Below are positions 12,971 through 13,963 of a stretch of DNA of 13,963 nucleotides, piece by piece (position 1 is the stretch's first letter; each line of letters starts with the position of its first letter). The stretch comes from an uncultured Burkholderiales bacterium. Lineage in GTDB: Bacteria; Pseudomonadota; Gammaproteobacteria; Burkholderiales; Burkholderiaceae_C. The notes under the pieces are model-generated. The model searched no databases and was not told the origin of the DNA. It worked only from the letters and a program-made list of their open reading frames with translations. The DNA is taken from NCBI GenBank assembly GCA_903887655.1, contig CAISQQ010000355.1:1-13963 (forward strand), read 5' to 3'. The translations under genes were made by a program, and so were the position numbers.

Positions 12971-13578
12971 AGCTGAACTCTCAATGCAGGCGGGTTTGGC
13001 GACGCCAACCATGACACCGGTGCCACGGGCGTTTTGCCGCCCACTTCAAAAAACGTGTAGGACAAGGTGATGGTGTTCACATCCTTGGAGATCTTGTCAT
13101 CGATCACAAACACCACCGGCCAAGACTTTTTCTCACCCGGCGCCAAGGTGTATTGATTGAAACAAAAACACTCGAGCTTGTTGAAATGCGCCTCGGCTTG
13201 TTTGGGGGCATAACTTGGAATGGCTTGGGCGGACATCACCCGGTTTTGCACATTTTGAAACTCATACATGACGGTCGTCATCTCACCGGGATGCACCGCG
13301 ATGGACGACTTTTCCGGCTTGAATAACCAAGGCCCGCGTGAATTGACATCGAACTCGACCGTGATCGTTCTGGACAAATCAACCTGGGTGTTGGACGCAA
13401 CGCGGCTCTTGGCCTGTTGGCCAGACGGCGTATCGCTCTCACCCAAGGCCAAAATATTGATCCCCGTGAATTCACAAATGGCCCGGTACATGGGCACCAA
13501 GGCATAACCAAAACCAAACATGGCCAGCGCGACCACCCCCAATTTCTTGAGCATGAGGGAATTGTGCGGGTTTTGCAT
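12967..13578 (-). CDS. ctaG: Cytochrome c oxidase assembly protein CtaG (Cox11 family)
   Basis: 203-residue copper chaperone that delivers copper to the CuB site of oxidase subunit I. It has one N-terminal transmembrane anchor (about 11-31), then PMYRAICEFTGIN (29-41, with the conserved C35) and a periplasmic immunoglobulin-like domain. The Cox11 copper motif is LECFCFNQ (135-142; C137, C139), preceded by SAQAIPSYAP (116-125). Length is normal. The ATG at 13578 overlaps the stop of the 36-residue gene upstream (TGATG), and its own stop overlaps the DUF2970 start (ATGA), so the three are stacked for coupled translation. An in-frame GTG one codon earlier is possible but less likely. Confidence 0.97.
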   Translation of the reverse strand: MQNPHNSLMLKKLGVVALAMFGFGYALVPMYRAICEFTGINILALGESDTPSGQQAKSRVASNTQVDLSRTITVEFDVNSRGPWLFKPEKSSIAVHPGEMTTVMYEFQNVQNRVMSAQAIPSYAPKQAEAHFNKLECFCFNQYTLAPGEKKSWPVVFVIDDKISKDVNTITLSYTFFEVGGKTPVAPVSWLASPNPPALRVQL

Positions 13579-13688
13579 CACAAGCCCAAGAGCATCATCT
13601 TGGCCATGAAACCGATAAAAAACGCCACCGCCACACTTGCCAAAATCAGGCCGAGTCGACGGTTTTGTTTTTTCTGCTCAATGCTCAT
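13578..13688 (-). CDS. Cytochrome oxidase small assembly protein (36 aa)
   Basis: A 36-codon frame from ATG at 13688 to TGA at 13580-13578. The product has a basic, polar start (M-S-I-E-Q-K-K-Q-N-R-R) followed by a single hydrophobic helix (about 12-33) ending in L-G-L, a positive-inside single-pass membrane peptide. Its position between ctaD and ctaG and its size match the short 'cytochrome oxidase small assembly protein' annotated in Burkholderiales. It starts 26 bases after the ctaD stop and shares the A of its TGA with the ATG of ctaG. Too short for most gene callers. Mechanism not established. Confidence 0.87.
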   Translation of the reverse strand: MSIEQKKQNRRLGLILASVAVAFFIGFMAKMMLLGL

Positions 13689-13714
13689 GGCTTAGAGTCT
13701 GCTATCGAACAGGA

Positions 13715-13963
13715 TCAGGCCAACACTTTGGTCGCGTCGGCATTCAACCGAGGCGGGTTCTCAAACGTGTGGAACGGTGCAGGAGAGGGAACTTCCCACT
13801 CCAAGCCTTCAGCGCCATCCCAGGGACGTTGGGGCGCTTTTTCACCACGCCCGAGCATCACTGGCAACACCACGAAGAAGAAGAAATACACCTGGGTCAA
13901 ACCAAAGACAAAGGCACCCACGCTGGCGATGGCGTTGAAGTCGGCAAACTGCATGGGGTAGTC
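13715..13963 (-). CDS. ctaD: Cytochrome c oxidase subunit I, C-terminal part (runs off the right edge)
   Basis: The last 82 residues of the catalytic subunit I (ctaD/coxA), truncated by the window edge at 13963. The fragment begins D-Y-P-M-Q-F-A-D-F-N, continues through the last transmembrane helix (SVGAFVFGLTQVYFFFFVVL, one of the final helices of subunit I) and ends with a cytoplasmic tail containing GAEGLEWEVPSPAPFHTFE, a C-terminal signature of betaproteobacterial CtaD. The heme a, heme a3 and CuB ligands lie outside the window. It is the upstream gene of the ctaD-small protein-ctaG-DUF2970-ctaE unit. Confidence 0.95.
   Translation of the reverse strand, partial: DYPMQFADFNAIASVGAFVFGLTQVYFFFFVVLPVMLGRGEKAPQRPWDGAEGLEWEVPSPAPFHTFENPPRLNADATKVLA

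Noticed and set aside
1..13963. CRISPR array, tRNA/rRNA genes, prophage, toxin-antitoxin or defence systems
   Set aside because: None seen. The only regularly repeated units are the 10-base and 12-base tandem repeats, and no cloverleaf or rRNA-like sequence was recognised on reading through; a tRNA/Rfam scan would be needed to exclude structured RNAs fully.

Overview
The window looks like chromosomal DNA of a betaproteobacterium of the order Burkholderiales, most likely family Comamonadaceae (a Limnohabitans/Rhodoferax-like relative). The reasons are the aa3-type cytochrome oxidase cluster with its Burkholderiales-typical small genes (a 36-residue oxidase assembly protein, a DUF2970 protein and a twin-transmembrane protein), the presence of Bug/TctC receptors, and an rpoH whose promoter carries a CIRCE element. 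This is inference from gene content; no search was run.

Left part (1-4269). A truncated M16 zinc-peptidase gene runs off the left edge on the minus strand and is divergent from ftsY (signal-recognition-particle receptor). After ftsY comes a plus-strand pair: a Bug/TctC periplasmic solute-binding protein and an MmgE/PrpD-family enzyme. These look like an accessory catabolic pair inserted between housekeeping genes.

Middle (4270-6963). rpoH (heat-shock sigma-32) follows. Its promoter region holds a perfect CIRCE operator (TTAGCACTC-N9-GAGTGCTAA) that overlaps a good -35/-10 pair. This implies HrcA repression of the sigma factor itself, so the two heat-shock circuits are wired together. A second, unrelated Bug/TctC gene follows. 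About 400 bases without an intact gene come next: a short tandem repeat, a textbook intrinsic terminator, and a decayed C-terminal fragment of an IS66-family transposase.

Right part (6964-13963). This is the cytochrome c oxidase biogenesis region, nearly all on the minus strand. Read in its own direction it is ctaD (3' end only), a 36-aa small assembly protein, ctaG/cox11, a DUF2970 membrane protein and ctaE/coxC, then an intrinsic terminator. A second block follows: SURF1, a Sco-like membrane-anchored protein with a CxxxC motif, ctaA (heme A synthase), ctaB/cyoE (heme O synthase) and SCO1/senC. A twin-transmembrane protein lies between the blocks on the opposite strand, its start only 15 bases from the likely SURF1 start. 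Together these genes make the oxidase core subunits, deliver copper (CtaG, SCO1 and perhaps the Sco-like protein), make and insert heme A (CtaB, CtaA, SURF1) and help assembly.

I found no phage, CRISPR, toxin-antitoxin or defence locus. The least ordinary items are the CIRCE-on-rpoH wiring, the uncharacterised Sco-like gene, the gap between tctC2 and SCO1 (transposase relic, orphan terminator, possible small RNA), and the crowded divergent SURF1/twin-TM start region.
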